Source: Heterocephalus glaber
Lineage: Eukaryota; Chordata; Mammalia; Rodentia; Bathyergidae
Assembly: GCF_000247695.1 (NCBI RefSeq)
Contig: NW_004624784.1
Coordinates: 15,115,228-15,179,227, forward strand
Length of the DNA stretch: 64,000 nt
Reading direction: 5' to 3'
Positions 29,923 to 41,320 of this stretch are shown piece after piece; within the stretch, counting starts at the first letter, position 1, and every line of letters begins with the position of its first letter. A program made the position numbers and the translations under genes. The notes beneath the pieces were generated by a model. The model saw nothing but the letters and a program-made list of their open reading frames with translations, was not told where the DNA came from and searched no databases.

Positions 29923-30742
29923 TGCTGTGGTTGAATGTGTTCCCCCCAAACACTTCCCAGTGCAACATTGTTGAGAATTGGGACCTCTGAGGGATGATTA
30001 GAGCATGAAGACTCTACCTTCACAAAGGATTAATGCCATCATTTCAGCAGTGGTTTAGTTATCTTTGGAGACGATTTCTGATAAAAATGATGAATTTGTC
30101 TCATGTGCTTACTTGCCCTTCTGCCTTTCGCAGTGGGATAATGTAGCTCAAGGGCCCTTACCGGATACTGGCACCATGCTCTTGGACGACCCAGTGTATT
30201 AGTTACATTTTTGTTTTCTGGGACAAATACCCAATACGTACAAGTTAAAGGAGGAAAGGCTTATTTTAGTTCACAGTGTGTAGAGGTTCAGTCTGTAGTT
30301 GGCTGGCTCCAAGGCAGGACGGCATGGCAGAGGGACAGCACAGAGGAGAAACAGTCTATGGCAGGCCAGGCAGGAAGTAGAACCAGCAACAAGGAACCTC
30401 CCTTTCCCTCTTTATTCCATTCAGGCTACAAGCCTATTGGTTGGTGCTACTCATATTCAGGATGAATCTTCTGTCTTTAGTAAACCCATTCATCTATACA
30501 CAAAACTATGCTAACCCAGTCAGTGGACTAATCCAGTTATCAAGCCCATAATCCATATTCACACACCCTAGATCCAGCTTTGTCTGAAAAGCCCCACCTA
30601 TGAATGAGCACATGAGGATTTGACATCTAGACATAAGCCATAATACCCAGCCTCCAGAACCACAAGCCAAATAAACTTCTATTGTTTATAAATTACCCAG
30701 CCTGTGGTATTCTGTTACAGCAGCAGCAACTGGACTAAGGCA
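29923..30742 (+). mobile_element. Outer MaLR/MLT1-like LTR, interrupted
   Basis: The left part (29923-30194) starts 'tgctgtggttgaatgtgt' and has 'gagaattgggacctctgagg'. The right part (30646-30742) has 'cccagcctccagaaccacaa', 'aataaacttctattgttt', 'cccagcctgtggtattctgt' and ends 'ggactaaggca'. The inner LTR splits it with a 5-base target duplication. Confidence 0.75.
30195..30645 (-). mobile_element. Inner LTR with 5-base target duplication
   Basis: This antisense LTR runs from 'tgtattagttacatttttg' to 'gacataagccataata' (451 bases). 'cccag' is duplicated at 30190-30194 and 30646-30650, matching the 5-base duplication expected for ERVL-type elements. It has the same layout as the LTR at 58893-59399 ('gctggctccaaggcagg', 'catggcagagg', 'acagtc(t/c)atggcagg'). 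No internal genes are present. Confidence 0.82.
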
Positions 30743-30759
30743 GAGGTCAAGGTGAACTT

Positions 30760-31250
30760 TTTTCCGTGTGGAAATCTAATGTCTTTATGAACAATTTTTA
30801 TTTACACAAGACATGGATGGATACTTTCCCTTTAAAAGATTCAAAGGCATTACATTACTCAAATTCTCTTGGTCCCTCTTGGCCCATCTTGATCATTCGT
30901 CCATTTCTGGAGGAGGCACCCCAGAAACAACCATTGTGATAGGTTACTATGTCCTTTCAGGCTTTTTCTCAGATGTTCACACATCTGCCTGTACTCTATT
31001 CTGCATGGCCTCCTCCCTGTGCCAGAGTCGCTCAGCAGCTTGCTCTTTCTACCCGACAGTATGTCTTCGACACTTCTCGCGCTGGCACACATGGATCTCC
31101 ACAATTCCTTTAAGCAGTTGCACAGATAATTACACGTTATGTTGTGTGTGTGAAGCTGTGTCAAGTTACCTATTTAACGAAGCTCGTTTAGTCATTTGTG
31201 AATTTTAAAGCTGGTTTTAATATTTATGTTTGTCACCCTGACGATTTTTT
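30760..31250 (-). repeat. Old LINE fragment, antisense
   Basis: 'ttcaggctttttctcagatg', 'tattctgcatggcc' and 'gtttaaagctgg'-like AT-rich text recall antisense L1 3' sequence. It is strongly decayed and the family is uncertain. Confidence 0.35.
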
Positions 31251-32344
31251 GTCATAGACACACTGTGTGAACCACTTCCTGGGTCTTGCTACCATGGAAA
31301 TAGAGGCATTCCAGGAACACCTGCGAAGTAAAAGAGGAAGAAAACCTGAGTGTGGAAGGCCTCAGGCTCTTCCTACACTGAGGTCAAACAAAGTTGCTCA
31401 AAGAGGCTGGGTGCCCTGTGCAGGCTCACACAGGCAAGAAGAACACCCAGGTCTTGGGATGCCCAGGGCAGCCCATGCTTCTAGTGCTAACCTGTCCTCT
31501 TCCTGTGTCCGCTGCCTCCTGAGCTCTGCTCGCTGTATCTTTCTTCACTGCCTTGGAGAAGCCCCAGTCTCACTGCTTCTTCACCAACCCCATAGCCTCC
31601 CCTCCAGGATCAGGACCAATGGCAGTTCCAGAGCCCCCCGGCCTCCTTGCTCTCAATCTCCATTTGTTTAAAACTCCTCGAGTTTCCAAGATCCCTTGCA
31701 GGACAGGCAAGAACAAATTTGGAAGTGAGAGAAGCTGCAGCCCTTAAATCACATGTTGGGCAAAATAATCAAAGAATCTTCCCAAAATTTGTCAACGGGG
31801 GCGCTGGGCCTGGCTGCTTGGTAATGACTCTCACTTGATGATGGATCTCGAGAAAATGCATTTTGGAAGCAATCAGTATATGCTGAATAGGATCCTATTT
31901 TACAAGCATTTTATCTACTCTTAAGGACATGGGAGATGAGGAAAACAGATAAGCCTCTCTATTAATATTGATTAGACCATTATATATCTGAAAAAGAGAT
32001 TTTAGTCAGAGATGATTGCATTTCACCAGCCCGGCCTTCCTTCCCGAATCCAATCGTTTAATCTGCCGCTCAGTGCCGGAGGTGTGGGGAGGGGACACAT
32101 GCTGGCTTTGCTCCTTCATTCTTCACAGCCCAGGCAAGAGAGCAACACAGGCAAAAAGGGCCAGGAGTCACTTAGTGCCAGCGCACAGGGCTCAAGCAGA
32201 GGGAGATCGGGAAGGAAGGAGCAGCAGGAAGGAATCAAGGTTAGACTTCAGGAAGAACTGAGTATTTCTAGAAGAGCTGAGGCCAGAGTGTGTTCTTTTC
32301 TGGAGATACCTTTAATAATGAGGAAGCTAATCAAAAATCACGAA
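31251..32344. other. Unassigned sequence
   Basis: No gene. Weak MIR-like words appear at 31375-31435. The section 31780-32080 has even composition with AT-rich words and could hold conserved non-coding sequence. Frames of up to 134 residues lack domains. Confidence 0.4.
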
Positions 32345-32575
32345 TAAACTTTCTTATTATTGATTCCCCCAAAAGACTGTGAACATGAAAAAATGTTCAC
32401 TCTTGCTAGTAATCAAAGCAATGCAAATTCCAATAGTGAAATATTTTTGCCAACAGATTAGAAAAAAATTTTTGTTTTAGAAGCATAACATCCAGTGCTG
32501 GTGAGGTTATAATGGGCAGTCATGTGTTACTGCTGGAAGTGTAGGGGAAAACAACCTTTAAAAACGTATTTACCT
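32345..32575 (+). repeat. L1 3'-region fragment, sense
   Basis: 'tgaaaaaatgttcactcttg', 'agtaatcaaagcaatgcaaa', 'cagtgctggtgaggttataa' and 'gttactgctggaagtg' follow old L1 order. Confidence 0.65.
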
Positions 32576-32639
32576 TTTAAAATGTATTTTTAATTGGTAT
32601 GTAAATGTCGTGCATATCAATAGAGTAACACAGAGTTTC

Positions 32640-33120
32640 AGAATGTCACCTGTCTGGAAGATAATTTCATGGCATTTAACTGAGGCCCAGCCTTCTGCCA
32701 AGCCCTGGCTTAGGCCTTGGATGGATAGTAGAGAGTGAAACTCCACCTTTGCCCTCAAGGAACATGGCATTTAGCAGATAAACTGAAAATTAAGAAGCAA
32801 AAATCAACTAAATATTTAGAAAATGTGAAAAGCCTTACAGGAAATAAAAAGGAAGTTGGGTGGGGCAAGAGAGGTCAGAGAAGGCTTGGAGGCTTTGAGC
32901 TGAGTCACGAATGATAAGAAGGAACAAGCCATAGGCAGAGAACTTGGTCTTAGCCAACAGAGCAGCATGTGCAAAAGACCTGTGGTAAGAGAGATCTTTA
33001 AATGAGCTTTGCAGAGACCAGGAGGATATAGTGGGTGAGGGGTGTATGGTGAGTGGCCACTGGAGGAGTGGGTGCTGGTTGCCCAAGGGGAGGGGAGCCC
33101 TGAAGGGTTTTTAACAAGAG
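32640..33120 (-). repeat. L2 LINE, antisense, long remnant
   Basis: Antisense L2 in order: 'cctttgccctcaaggaacat', 'cagagaaggcttggaggctt', 'gagctgagtcacgaatgata', 'agcagcatgtgcaaaagacc' and 'gggtttttaacaagagtgac'. It is about 480 bases, one of the better preserved L2 pieces here. Confidence 0.7.
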
Positions 33121-33313
33121 TGACACAGACTATTGGCCATTACTGTTTATAGAGGTCACTCCTGCTGCCATGACAATAGTTGGGGTGTAATAGAGGAAGC
33201 CAGAAAAACAGTGAGGAGCCTACAGAAGCCATGACTATGAGAGATGACAATGGCCGAGGCCAGGGCTTTGGCAAGGGGATGTGTATCAAGCACTGTGTAA
33301 AGAATTAAACCCT

Positions 33314-33393
33314 GGGGCCAGGCATTTAGCTCAGTGGTTCTGCTGCCTGCCTCGCAAGCGGAAGGTCCTAAGTTCGATCCCTGGTACCAAAAA
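33314..33393 (+). mobile_element. ID-type SINE
   Basis: tRNA-derived body 'catttagctcagtggttctg', 'gcctcgcaagcggaaggtcc' and 'aagttcgatccctggtacc', with a poly-A tail. Flanks 33299-33313 and 33394-33408 form an imperfect 15-base target duplication (13 of 15). Confidence 0.9.
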
Positions 33394-33479
33394 AAAGAAC
33401 TGAACCCTTTGGATCAACAATGCCAGGCAGGAGATAATTAGACCCACCAAAGACTTACATGCAAGTGTACTCCTTAGGG

Positions 33480-33830
33480 TTTTAGTTACAAAGGGAAAAG
33501 CTAGAAAGAACACAAATGTCTGTGACAAGAGGCTGGTTAAGTGATGGGAAGTGTAGCCAGGGCTGCTGTACAGTTAGGAAAATTACTGTTTTAGAAGAAT
33601 TATGGGACAAGAAAATGCTTCCACTGTGTCTAAAGTAAAAAAAAAAAATTATGATACAAAAGGGAATGTACATTACAATGTTGGTCATATTTTCCTTTCC
33701 ATCTAAAATAAACATTCAAATGTTCATGGTAACTCTGGGTTACCTATGGGTGATTTGAAAATTTTTCTACCTTTCAGTATTTCCATAATTTGGCAATAAA
33801 GAAAACAAATTCATTTTTAAATGAGAAGTT
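33480..33830 (+). repeat. L1/HAL1 3'-end fragment, sense
   Basis: 'cacaaatgtctgtgacaaga', 'ggctggttaagtgatgggaa', 'tatgatacaaaagggaatgt' and 'tttccataatttggcaataa' match the end of old L1 or HAL1 elements. It includes an A run near 33637-33649. Confidence 0.6.
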
Positions 33831-34042
33831 AAATTTCTCTAAAAGCAGGAAGGGGAGGGGGTGTAAGTGGGAAAGGAAGCATGGGAAGGAGAGAGGGTGA
33901 GCAGGGTGAGGTTACCTCGGTGGCAACATCCAAGCAGACATGAGCCGCTCCCCTCTTGGCCTGACACAGTCTTTGGGTGCTGCTCAGCTTTCTCTTCCAG
34001 CTGCTTCACAGGTTGCTCCAGGGCCCCGGTAGGAAGGTCCTT

Positions 34043-34325
34043 AATTTGTTTCGTGCTGCTGTAACAGAACACCACAGGCTGAGTAATCCCAAAAGGAAAC
34101 ATTTACTTTTCCCAGTTCTGGAGGCTGGGGAGTCCCAGGACCAGGGCCACATCCCAGAAAGCCTTCTTGCTGTGTCACTCTCTGGTGGGAGGCTTGTGTG
34201 AGGGAGCAAGAGATGAACCCACAGCCACAAACCCTTTTATAGTCAGCATGAATCTATTTGTGAGGGCAGAGCCCTCGTGGCCTGGTCACCTCTCTAAGGT
34301 GCCACCTCTTAACACTGTTGTCCTG
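34043..34325 (-). mobile_element. MaLR/MLT1 LTR, antisense
   Basis: 'cgtgctgctgtaacagaaca', 'cccagttctggaggctgggg', 'gagggagcaagagatgaacc' and 'gtgccacctcttaacactg' match an antisense MLT1-like LTR. Confidence 0.65.
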
Positions 34326-34574
34326 GGGAGTAAGATCCCAGCACAGGCTTCTAGGAGGACACACTGAAAACTTATCTCTGGCCATCATGCCCAGCTTTGT
34401 GAGCCATGGGCTGAAGGACGCAGATGCCTGGGCTCCATTCCTGAAAGTGCTTATCCTGGGACCGTCCCTGCCTCCTGCCTCAGTGGCCTCTGCTAGCTCA
34501 GTGCACAGCCTTCCTTGGGAGAGGCCATGAGCGAGGCTCCTAGGAGCATAGATGACAGAGAAGGATGTCTGGGA
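34326..34574. other. Unassigned sequence
   Basis: Nothing recognised. It lies between two LTRs. Confidence 0.4.
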
Positions 34575-34745
34575 GGGGAATCTAGGCTCCAGTACTGCTC
34601 TGTTAGGTGTCCTCAGCTGCCAGCAGGGATGGAAATGACATCTGCTGCACAGGGCTGAGAAGGGCAAGTGAGGGTGGATACCACATACACCCATAGGACA
34701 GTTCCCAGCACACAGCTGTCCCATATGAGTAGCAGCTGTTATTGC
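34575..34745 (+). repeat. MIR fragment, sense
   Basis: 'gctccagtactgctctgtta', 'ctgcacagggctgagaaggg' and 'cccagcacacagctgtccca' followed by 'agcagctgttattgct' weakly match MIR. Confidence 0.4.
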
Positions 34746-34756
34746 TCCTCCAGTTA

Positions 34757-35130
34757 CTTATGTGGTATATCAGCCAACTTTCTGTCACTGTGACAACATA
34801 CCTGAGAAATTCAACTAATAAGGACAAAAGGTTTATTTGAGAACTTGGTTTCAGAGGCTTCAGTCCATGGTAGTTTGGCCCATTGCTTTTGGCCCTGTGG
34901 TGAGGCAACACATCATGGTAGAGGGTAGAGGAGCAAAGGTGCTCGCCTCATAGCAGCAGAAAGGAGGTGACGGGGCTGAGGCTCCAATGTCCTCCTCAAG
35001 GGCATGGCCCCAGTGACCTCATTTCCTGCCACTAGGCCTTGCCTCCTAGAAGTTCTCCCACCTGCCAGTAGGGTCGCAGGGTGGCAACCAAGGCTTCAAC
35101 ACATGGCCTTTGAAGGACTTCTAAGATGGA
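34757..35130 (-). mobile_element. MaLR LTR, antisense
   Basis: 'ctttctgtcactgtgacaac', 'aaaggtttatttgagaactt', 'ccattgcttttggccctgtg', 'caagggcatggccccagtga' and 'aaggcttcaacacatggcct' follow the same antisense MaLR order as 22926-23322. Confidence 0.72.
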
Positions 35131-35214
35131 GCCATAACAGGGCAGAAGTGCCAAAGTCACTCCCCATTCCTCCTTCCTGTCTTTCCTGTGTCCCGACCAT
35201 CAACAGTGCAGATT

Positions 35215-35405
35215 TTCCCCTTCTCTCATCCACACAGTACCCTGGCCTTGTGTCCGTCTGGTCTCCAGGCTTCCAGTCTTGTCTTCACATCTTCCCTGAG
35301 CCACAGGGACTTGTCAGTATGATCATCAGACTATGTCACTCCTCAGGTGACATGCTCTTCACCAAACTCTTTACCATGGCCTACAAGATCCTGTTGAGTT
35401 CTCCT
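35215..35405 (+). repeat. L2 LINE fragment, sense
   Basis: 'gatcatcagactatgtcact', 'ccaaactctttaccatggcc' and 'tacaagatcctgttgagttc' are typical L2 wording. The upstream C/T-rich part also fits. Confidence 0.6.
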
Positions 35406-35868
35406 ATCGAAAAGTACTGGGCATTTAAACAATTTTGCTTTCCGATTAGCAGAGATTTAAAAAATGAACATCATACCTGGTGTGCGTGAGGACCAGGTGA
35501 AATTCATTCCAGCCAGAACCCCTCCTGCTGGTCCAGCATGATGAGGCTGGGAGAGGAGGCTGACCAGGAGACTGAGCAGGGGCTGCTGGGGAGGGGACAG
35601 CATGACTTGTGGCTTTTGGAAGGGCCAGAGATGGGCATGTTCCAAGCAGGAAGGTGGCTCTTGGGTCAAAGCCTGTGAGAGGGCAGATAAGATGAGGACA
35701 GGGAATTGACCATACTTCGATCACAGTGGTTCCAGGGAGTAGTGGGGAGGGAAGCCATTATGACAAAAGCTGACAAGAGAGATCTGTGATTGAGGATGCC
35801 ACAGTCTGTATGTGCATGTGTATGTGTGTATATTGCTCTGCATGCCCATGTGTTGTATGCCTGAGTGT

Positions 35869-35906
<38 letters not shown>

Positions 35907-36824
35907 TATGTGCATGCAAGTGTATGTTAGTGCTGGGGGAGCAGTTGAGATCCTGAGGCTGGAGAAGTCTGGAAGATAAGGGTTGGTCTGAGGGAGCTGA
36001 GGGAGCTGGCTGGCAGAGAGGGTCCTGAAAGCCCTTCCAGGAGCCAGTAGATACTAGGAAGTGGGGAGGAAGGACCTTCAGGGGGCTGTGGTATTTGGTA
36101 AAATATGGGCCCAGCACAAAACTCATTAAAATAAAGAAAAGAAAGGGCTGGATGCAGAGATTGGATCTAGGTGCCAATCTCCTTGGTGAGTGAGACATTT
36201 GGATCTCTGCCTTAGAGAGAGTGTGGTGCTGATAAGGTGCACCTGGTTTGTACCTGACTGGGGAGTGTCCATGAGAAAAGTCAGCTGGTGATGTAAGGAC
36301 CCCCCCCCCCGCAAGAGAAGAAAGCAAATAGTTTGTGTGTGTCTTTGTGTGTGTCTCCAGTTCCATTAGGAAGGAAGGTGAGGAAGCCCAGGCTCCTGCT
36401 TTTGAGCCCATTTATTTGGATATTGTAGAGATAAGGCTTGGAGATAAGGCTTGGACTATTGTTTGGGGCTCAAAGACAGTGAAATTACTTTGTTTCAGAG
36501 CATGGGTATGAGGGAGTGGTGCATAAGAAAACACTCCCCCAAATCCTGCTGTGAGCCCCCACCTCTGGGAAGCCTTCCATCCCACCCTTGCTCTGGCTGT
36601 GATCAGCCCCATCTTTGAGCCTGGGTCAGCTCAGGCAGACTGTGTCCTTAAGGTGAATGCTCACATTCTAGCATCTAGAGGATCCTCACCTCTCCGAGCT
36701 TCAATTCTACATCACAGGGCATGAAGGGAACTCTAGCCCGGGGTCTTGGTCCTAAGGGTGTGCAGAGAGCATGGAAGCAAGAAGGGCAGGAAAGAGCATC
36801 AGACACCAGCAACAGTGCTGTGAG
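35406..36824. other. Unassigned sequence with a TG repeat
   Basis: No gene. The 217-residue minus-strand frame (35758-36411) runs through the TG repeat and is artefactual. A C homopolymer lies at 36301-36310. Confidence 0.45.
35864..35905 (+). repeat. (TG)n microsatellite
   Basis: Long GT array with one 'ta' interruption, followed by irregular TG words. Confidence 0.95.
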
Positions 36825-36950
36825 CATCTGTTACCTACAGGCCCGGTCCATTCATTGCCTCGTTTAATGTCATAGCCATCCTACAAGCCAGGCGCTATGA
36901 CAGATAGGGAGATGGGGGTTCCGAGTGAGTTGCCCGAGGATGCCTGGCAG
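36825..36950 (-). repeat. MIR SINE, antisense
   Basis: 'tgcctcgtttaatgtcatag', 'ccatcctacaagccaggcgc' and 'gagttgcccgaggatgcctg' match a reversed MIR core. Confidence 0.6.
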
Positions 36951-37814
36951 TAGATGGCCACACTGTATTTGGCAGTCACCTGGCCTGGGCAGGGGCTGGC
37001 ACCTCCTATGTCAGCTGGGGACCTCTGGAAGATGCCCTTGCTGCTCTGATCTCTTGCTCTTCCCTCTTTGTCTCATAGATTTGGAAACTCCATGCAGTCT
37101 TTTCTCTAGGTCAGGGGCTGAAACATCAAATTTCTTCAGGGTCAGGCAGTAATTAAGCGGACTGGGAAGTGGCCGGAGTCCGTGCAATCATGCCTGTTGC
37201 CCGAGTGGTGCCAGTGCTGCTCCTACAGCCCACTGGGCTCCTGTGGGCAGGGGCTCTTGCTCTGACCAATTGTTACCTCCTGGAGTCAGGGCTCATGTGG
37301 TCAGAACCTTGGATCTTTTAAGAGAAACCAAGATCTCTTGATTTTTTTTAAAAAGGCACAAATATGTCTGTTCTGGGCAATATTTTAAAACAACACATGA
37401 ATAAATAAAGAAAAGGCACTAACAGACTGAGTGGCACTTTGTCAGGTGACCCCCCCCCCCAAGTGTGACCCCATCTCTGCTTTGCTCCTACTGTCATGGT
37501 TAAGCGAGTTTGTAACAGAGGAAAGCTTTCCAGAAAGTTCCCTCCCTTGCCACCCCCCTCTTCCAAGTACACTTCAGTATCTTCTGAGGGTAGGGCAGAT
37601 GTTCATGAGAAAGGGTCTTGCTTGCAGTCCTCTCTGACTTGTTTTCTAACTGGACTTTGAATGATAATGTGAAATGTCACTTGACCAGAACAGCAGCCCC
37701 TTGAATGAATGTCCTTCATCCTGAAATTCCTCTGACAAGGTTGCAGATACAGTATCTGGGATGAGATGGATATCTAGAACACTCAAATATGCTCATGGAC
37801 AGGGGCCTGTAGGA
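36951..37814. other. Unassigned sequence
   Basis: No gene or confident repeat. C homopolymer at 37450-37460. AT-rich words at 37330-37400 could be decayed L1. Confidence 0.4.
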
Positions 37815-38200
37815 GCCACAGAAAATAGGGACAGTAACCAAGATTTCAGAAGTTAGAATTGCTAGACACAGACTGTGAAACAACTATGCTTACTATGTTC
37901 AAACAAGCACAGCTTGACTCTTTCAGCAGGGATCTGAAAACTACAAAATACATAATAGATTTTTTTTAAAAAAAGCAATTCTAGAACTAAAACTGTAATA
38001 ACTCTAATCAAGAACTCAATGGATTGGCTTAACAATAGATTAGATACAGTTAAAGAGAAAATCACTAAACTAGGCTCCAGGTGAGAGGAAAAATATTCAT
38101 TGAGAGACAAAAAGATGGAAAATACAGAAAGGAGGATATAAGACAGGGAAGACAAAATGAGAAGGTCCAATTTATGTTTAATTGAAGTCTTGTAGGAAAG
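37815..38200 (+). repeat. Ancient L1/HAL1 ORF1-region fragment
   Basis: 'atcaagaactcaatggattg', 'gcttaacaatagattagata', 'gagagacaaaaagatggaaa' and 'agaaggtccaatttatgttt' match the ORF1 region of old L1 or HAL1 elements. The reading frame is destroyed by stops and indels. Confidence 0.6.
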
Positions 38201-38209
38201 AAGAATGAT

Positions 38210-38245
<36 letters not shown>

Positions 38246-38246
38246 A
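38210..38246 (+). repeat. (GA)n microsatellite
   Basis: AG-rich array with small interruptions, directly after the L1 fragment. Confidence 0.9.
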
Positions 38247-38249
38247 CAG

Positions 38250-39164
38250 GATAGAAAATATATTTCACTTTTCTATTAGGGAGGAAAGACATCAGCCTAT
38301 AATTCAAGAAGGATCTAGGAGTGGACTGATCTGTACCAGACACTGGAGAGATCAGTCATTCACTGGCTCCGAGGGGTCAGAAACCAGTACTTTGTAAATT
38401 ATTAGGCCTAATTAGGAATTGAGATGGGAGTCTTCAGCCTGGGAAGAGTGATGAAAGTCAAGATATCATTAATTTACTTCACAAATTTGCTCTTGAATTC
38501 ATTCACTTATTTATAAATTCAATGTCTATTTGTTGAATCTCCCACTGAGCTTGGGTTATGGTATTTGACACTTGGTCAGAAAATGGACAGTCTTAGTGTT
38601 ATAGAGATGTTTGTCTGAATGAAGCAATGTATGTAGTTTTAAAATCTAGGGACTGAGAAGTGAGATGGCACCAGGAGTGACTGGATCTATGATGACTTTG
38701 GGGACACAGGGAGCATGTTGGGAGATGACCCAGACCAGTGCCTCAGAGGCCACTGGCCCATGTGCAAAGGTAGCAATAACTTCAGGAAGAGACAATGTGG
38801 GCTCCAAATGAGCTCTTTGAGTTTATGGGGGATTTGTAGTGCTTTCAAGAACCTGGCCAACTTAATGTTGTTTGTATTTTATTCATTTTTCTGTATTTTC
38901 TTCAAATGTATTATACTAAAATGAACCTGCTAAAGGGAAGAAACAGAAGGGTTTGTAGGGCAGGCCAAGGTACTCCTCCAGTGACAAAGCCAGGATGCCG
39001 ACCAGCCCTCAGCCATGTGCCAACTTTGGCATTGGCTCCACTTATGGCTCTTAGCTTTTGTGTACTCTCAGACCCCTCGGAGAGTGTGACAGGGCCCCTT
39101 ACCAGGAAACTGCACAGACAAGTTCAGAGGATTCATGGAGCCTCGTCCAGTTCCTCTTGATCTA
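38250..39164. other. Unassigned sequence
   Basis: No gene. AT-rich part 38400-38640 and 38860-38940 may be decayed L1. Not callable. Confidence 0.4.
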
Positions 39165-39245
39165 TCTTTCTTTTTATTGCAGTTTGGGGAAATTGAGGTC
39201 TCTGGGATTTGTCCAAATTCTCACAGCCCATGGTATAGGCAGGAC
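39165..39245 (-). repeat. MIR fragment, antisense
   Basis: 'tttggggaaattgaggtctc' and 'gtccaaattctcacagccca' match a reversed MIR core. Confidence 0.45.
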
Positions 39246-40689
39246 TGTATCTTTAACATCTTCTCCTCACTACCCCACCCTTCTCTCTCCACCTCCACAG
39301 GCAGAACGTTCTGTCGCGCTTCCTGTGAGAGACAGTGCCCCATTGGCATCATGTAGGGGAAGGTGAACCCAGAGAGTTTCCTGGGGTAGAGTCAGATTCC
39401 TCAGATGTTTGAGATGTCCTAATATCAGTGAGTGGAGGAAGAGCCCCCCCCCCCCCCAGCCAGGGATCCCTTTTCCAGGGGCCCTGGGAAGTTAGTGCTA
39501 ACTGTTTTTAACCCAAAAGATATCAGAAAATAGAGAATGCTTTCCATGGCTTGGAAGACAGTCCTGAAGCACCAGTGTGCCTTAGCCTGAGCTTGTCTTC
39601 CTGGAGTCCACCAGACAACCACGGGTTGGGAGGGAGAGGCAGCGCCAGAGCCCAGATTTGTGGGGGCTAATTCCCCTCCAGAGCCTCTCTCCGTTCTCTT
39701 CTGTTTCTCTGCCTCTTGCCTTTTTCTTCCACTGCAGGAGCAAGGCTGGGAGAGCTCAAAGCAGGGAAAGCTCAAAGAGAAGGGGGAGGGGGATAAGCAC
39801 CACACACCAAACCCTCATTTTCCTTCAAGAAAAAATTATGATTATTAAAGATTTAATCTTTGGGTCTAAAAATACCTTAATGCAAAAGCCTCTGTTCCCC
39901 AGTTCCTGTCCCTCTCCCCATCACCTCTCCTTTCTTAATCAGCACCACTGATCATTGCACCAGGGCATGCGGAAAGCACTGGGCCCTTCAGCACAGCTGA
40001 GAAGGGAAGGGCTGAGGGGAGGCTCGGTGAGAGCAGGGTGGCTGGAGAGCGGGAAGCTGAGGTCTGTGGCTTCTCTGGTTTACTCTGGCCATTGCGCCCT
40101 GTGGCTGGGGCGGTGAGGGAGCCTTGGCCTCCTCTGCTGCACGGTGAGGTTTCCCGGCACACTGAGCTGAAGGTACACTTCTCCTTCCTGGTGAATGTTT
40201 GATTTGGAGTTTATTGATTCCATTTGCCAGAGTATTTTCCTTAAATATGTTTTGAATCTAATGCACACCGTCTGTGCCCATGATGGTTGTAGCTAGCCTT
40301 GTTTTTCTGCTGAACTAATAACGCAATTTGGATGAGATGAAAGTGAACTCAGAGGCATGGGGAGAGGGGGTCTAGAGATGGGGCCAGGGAGGGGGAGTGG
40401 GATGGAGAGAAAAGACCTAGGCAGTGGGGAGAGGCAGGACATGGGCAACAGAGGTCTGTGCATACAGAGATGGGAGAGAACAGAGAAGAGAAGTTAGGCG
40501 AGGACAGGGATGAGGAAACATGGCAGGCAGAGGGAGAAGAGGGAAAGGAAAACAGGATGAAAGTATATAGCACAGCCCACTCTCAATTTTGTGTGGCCTT
40601 GCAGATATAGACAAGTTAAGTGTATGGGTGACCCTCAAATTACTTTGGAGGTTCATTCCAATTCTGAACTCTTCTTTCTCATGAGAAAA
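39246..40689. other. Unassigned sequence
   Basis: No gene. C homopolymer at about 39446-39460. Purine-rich run at 40360-40560 ('gagagggggtctagagatgg' and similar). 40160-40330 has AT-rich text ('ccttaaatatgttttgaatc') that might be conserved non-coding sequence. Confidence 0.4.
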
Positions 40690-41320
40690 GCAAAAGAAAC
40701 ATCTATATTGGGCACCATTATCTGCTCCCCCAGCATCATTCACCCATCTCTTATTGTGTAGCAGCCATATTATACGACTAGAACAATTCCCGGGTTGGTC
40801 CTTAACTGGCCTAAGCCAATCACAGTACTGTATTACTATTGTATGCTCACAGTGATTGGTTGAGGAAAACGCATGTAACTCAGGATAATGCCAATCAATG
40901 TGTAAGATTCTTTTGGCTGTGATGATTGGTTCAAGCTACCTTGTGATATAAGTTGCTCCATTCAGATAGAAATCGATTATATCAGAAAAGGTTTTTTGTT
41001 AAAAGTTGGAGTAAGAAAAGCTTTTTAATCTCCCTGATTATGAAAAAAAAAAAAAAAGTACAGTGGCCCCAGAGCTGCTACAATGAGGGAATTCAGTCTG
41101 AGAATGAGGCTGACAGATTAGGAGGACAGAGTGGAGAGAATCACAAAGAAATCTTATGAATCTTATGGGACATCACAAACCTCTGGATCAAACTCATCCT
41201 GAAGCCAATATTTCCTCTGGACATTCCAATTATATGAGCCAAAAAATTCATTTTATTTAAGAATTTTTGAGGTGGATTTTCTGTTAGAGATAGTATCCTA
41301 ATTAACAGAATTTTAAAAAT
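40690..41320 (+). mobile_element. Ancient LTR, sense
   Basis: In order: 'tgtgtagcagccatattata', inverted CCAAT words ('gtgattggttgagg', 'gatgattggttcaagc'), 'gtgatataagttgctccatt', then 'gaagccaatatttcctctgg', 'acattccaattatatgagcc', 'aaaattcattttatttaaga' and 'tttctgttagagatagtatc'. This fits an old ERVL-type LTR with promoter and 3' end. An A run (41042-41057) lies in its middle. The family name is uncertain. Confidence 0.5.

Noticed and set aside
35758..36411. 217-residue open frame on the minus strand, the longest in the window
   Set aside because: It runs through a TG/CA microsatellite, which gives an open repeat of threonine and histidine. Outside the repeat no domain is seen.
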